Assembly: GCA_045592225.1 (NCBI GenBank)
Contig: JAZNUH010000029.1
Coordinates: forward strand, 1-5,540
From: JAZNUH01 sp045592225
Lineage (GTDB): Bacteria > Bacillota > Clostridia > UMGS1883 > UMGS1540
Length of the DNA stretch: 5,540 nucleotides
Direction: 5' to 3'
Shown: positions 5,457 through 5,540 of the stretch, piece after piece
Layout of the letters: every line of letters starts with the position of its first letter
How positions within the stretch are numbered: the first letter of the stretch is position 1
Position numbers and translations under genes: made by a program
Notes under the pieces: model-generated
Told to the model about the DNA's origin: nothing
The model's database searches: none
Seen by the model: the letters and a program-made list of their open reading frames with translations, nothing else

Positions 5457-5540
5457 ATGATTAAAAAGTTAGTGGCAGTTTTAGCGGCTTGCATAATGCT
5501 GTTTGGCACAGTAACAGTTATGGCTGCTAAAACAGGAGAC
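5457..5540 (+). CDS. Exported protein, N-terminal 28 residues only (3' end outside window)
   Basis: The visible part is a signal peptide: M-I-K-K, then a hydrophobic core LVAVLAACIMLFGTVTV, and a VMAA/K-like signal peptidase I site around residues 23-24. The frame runs open to the window edge. GAGGA at 5446-5450 lies six bases before the ATG and is a moderate ribosome binding site. A LAAC stretch at residues 9-12 resembles a lipobox, but it comes after only five hydrophobic residues and the core continues beyond it, so a lipoprotein is less likely. The mature protein cannot be identified from four residues. The promoter and a leader dyad lie just upstream, so the gene is a separate unit from pckG. 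Confidence 0.7.
   Translation, partial: MIKKLVAVLAACIMLFGTVTVMAAKTGD

Noticed and set aside
5481..5492. Lipobox (LAAC) in the exported protein
   Set aside because: It comes too early in the hydrophobic core, and a better signal peptidase I site follows.

Overview
The window looks like a chromosomal segment of an endospore-forming, fermentative Firmicute, most likely of class Clostridia. The evidence is a spore-germination protein (YpeB), a small acid-soluble spore protein of the SspF kind, strong AGGAGG-type ribosome binding sites throughout, promoters of SigA type and of forespore sigma-factor type, and a GTP-type PEP carboxykinase of the kind found in some anaerobic clostridia. No mobile element, CRISPR array, tRNA or rRNA was seen. 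Nothing here amounts to a clearly new system; the interest lies in the regulatory sites and in one short gene that is easily missed.

Layout. (1) Positions 1-891, + strand: the 3' end of a membrane-anchored LuxR-family regulator, followed 12 bases later by a 70-residue XRE-type helix-turn-helix protein. A hairpin at 903-934 closes the pair. (2) Positions 999-2624, - strand: a sporulation unit, ypeB followed by a 54-residue alpha/beta-type spore protein. It converges on the regulator pair and may share its hairpin. (3) Positions 2625-2774: a divergent control region with a plausible forespore (SigG-like) promoter facing each way, one for ypeB and one for a two-CBS-domain protein (2775-3218, +). 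(4) Positions 3219-5238: the terminator of the CBS gene, a perfect 24-base A/T-rich palindrome, a good SigA promoter, a catabolite-responsive-element-like site just inside the leader, then pckG and its terminator. (5) Positions 5239-5540: an A/T-rich spacer, a second SigA-like promoter, a 30-base dyad in the leader, and the first 28 codons of a protein with a signal peptide.

How the parts fit. The central part (ssp, ypeB, CBS gene) reads as late-sporulation genes made in the forespore. YpeB is the partner of the cortex-lytic enzyme SleB, the SASP coats spore DNA, and the CBS protein would be a nucleotide-sensing protein of unknown target. pckG is a central carbon gene linking PEP and oxaloacetate, apparently under vegetative SigA control with possible CcpA repression. 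The regulator pair at the left and the exported protein at the right are cut by the window edges and cannot be tied functionally to the rest.
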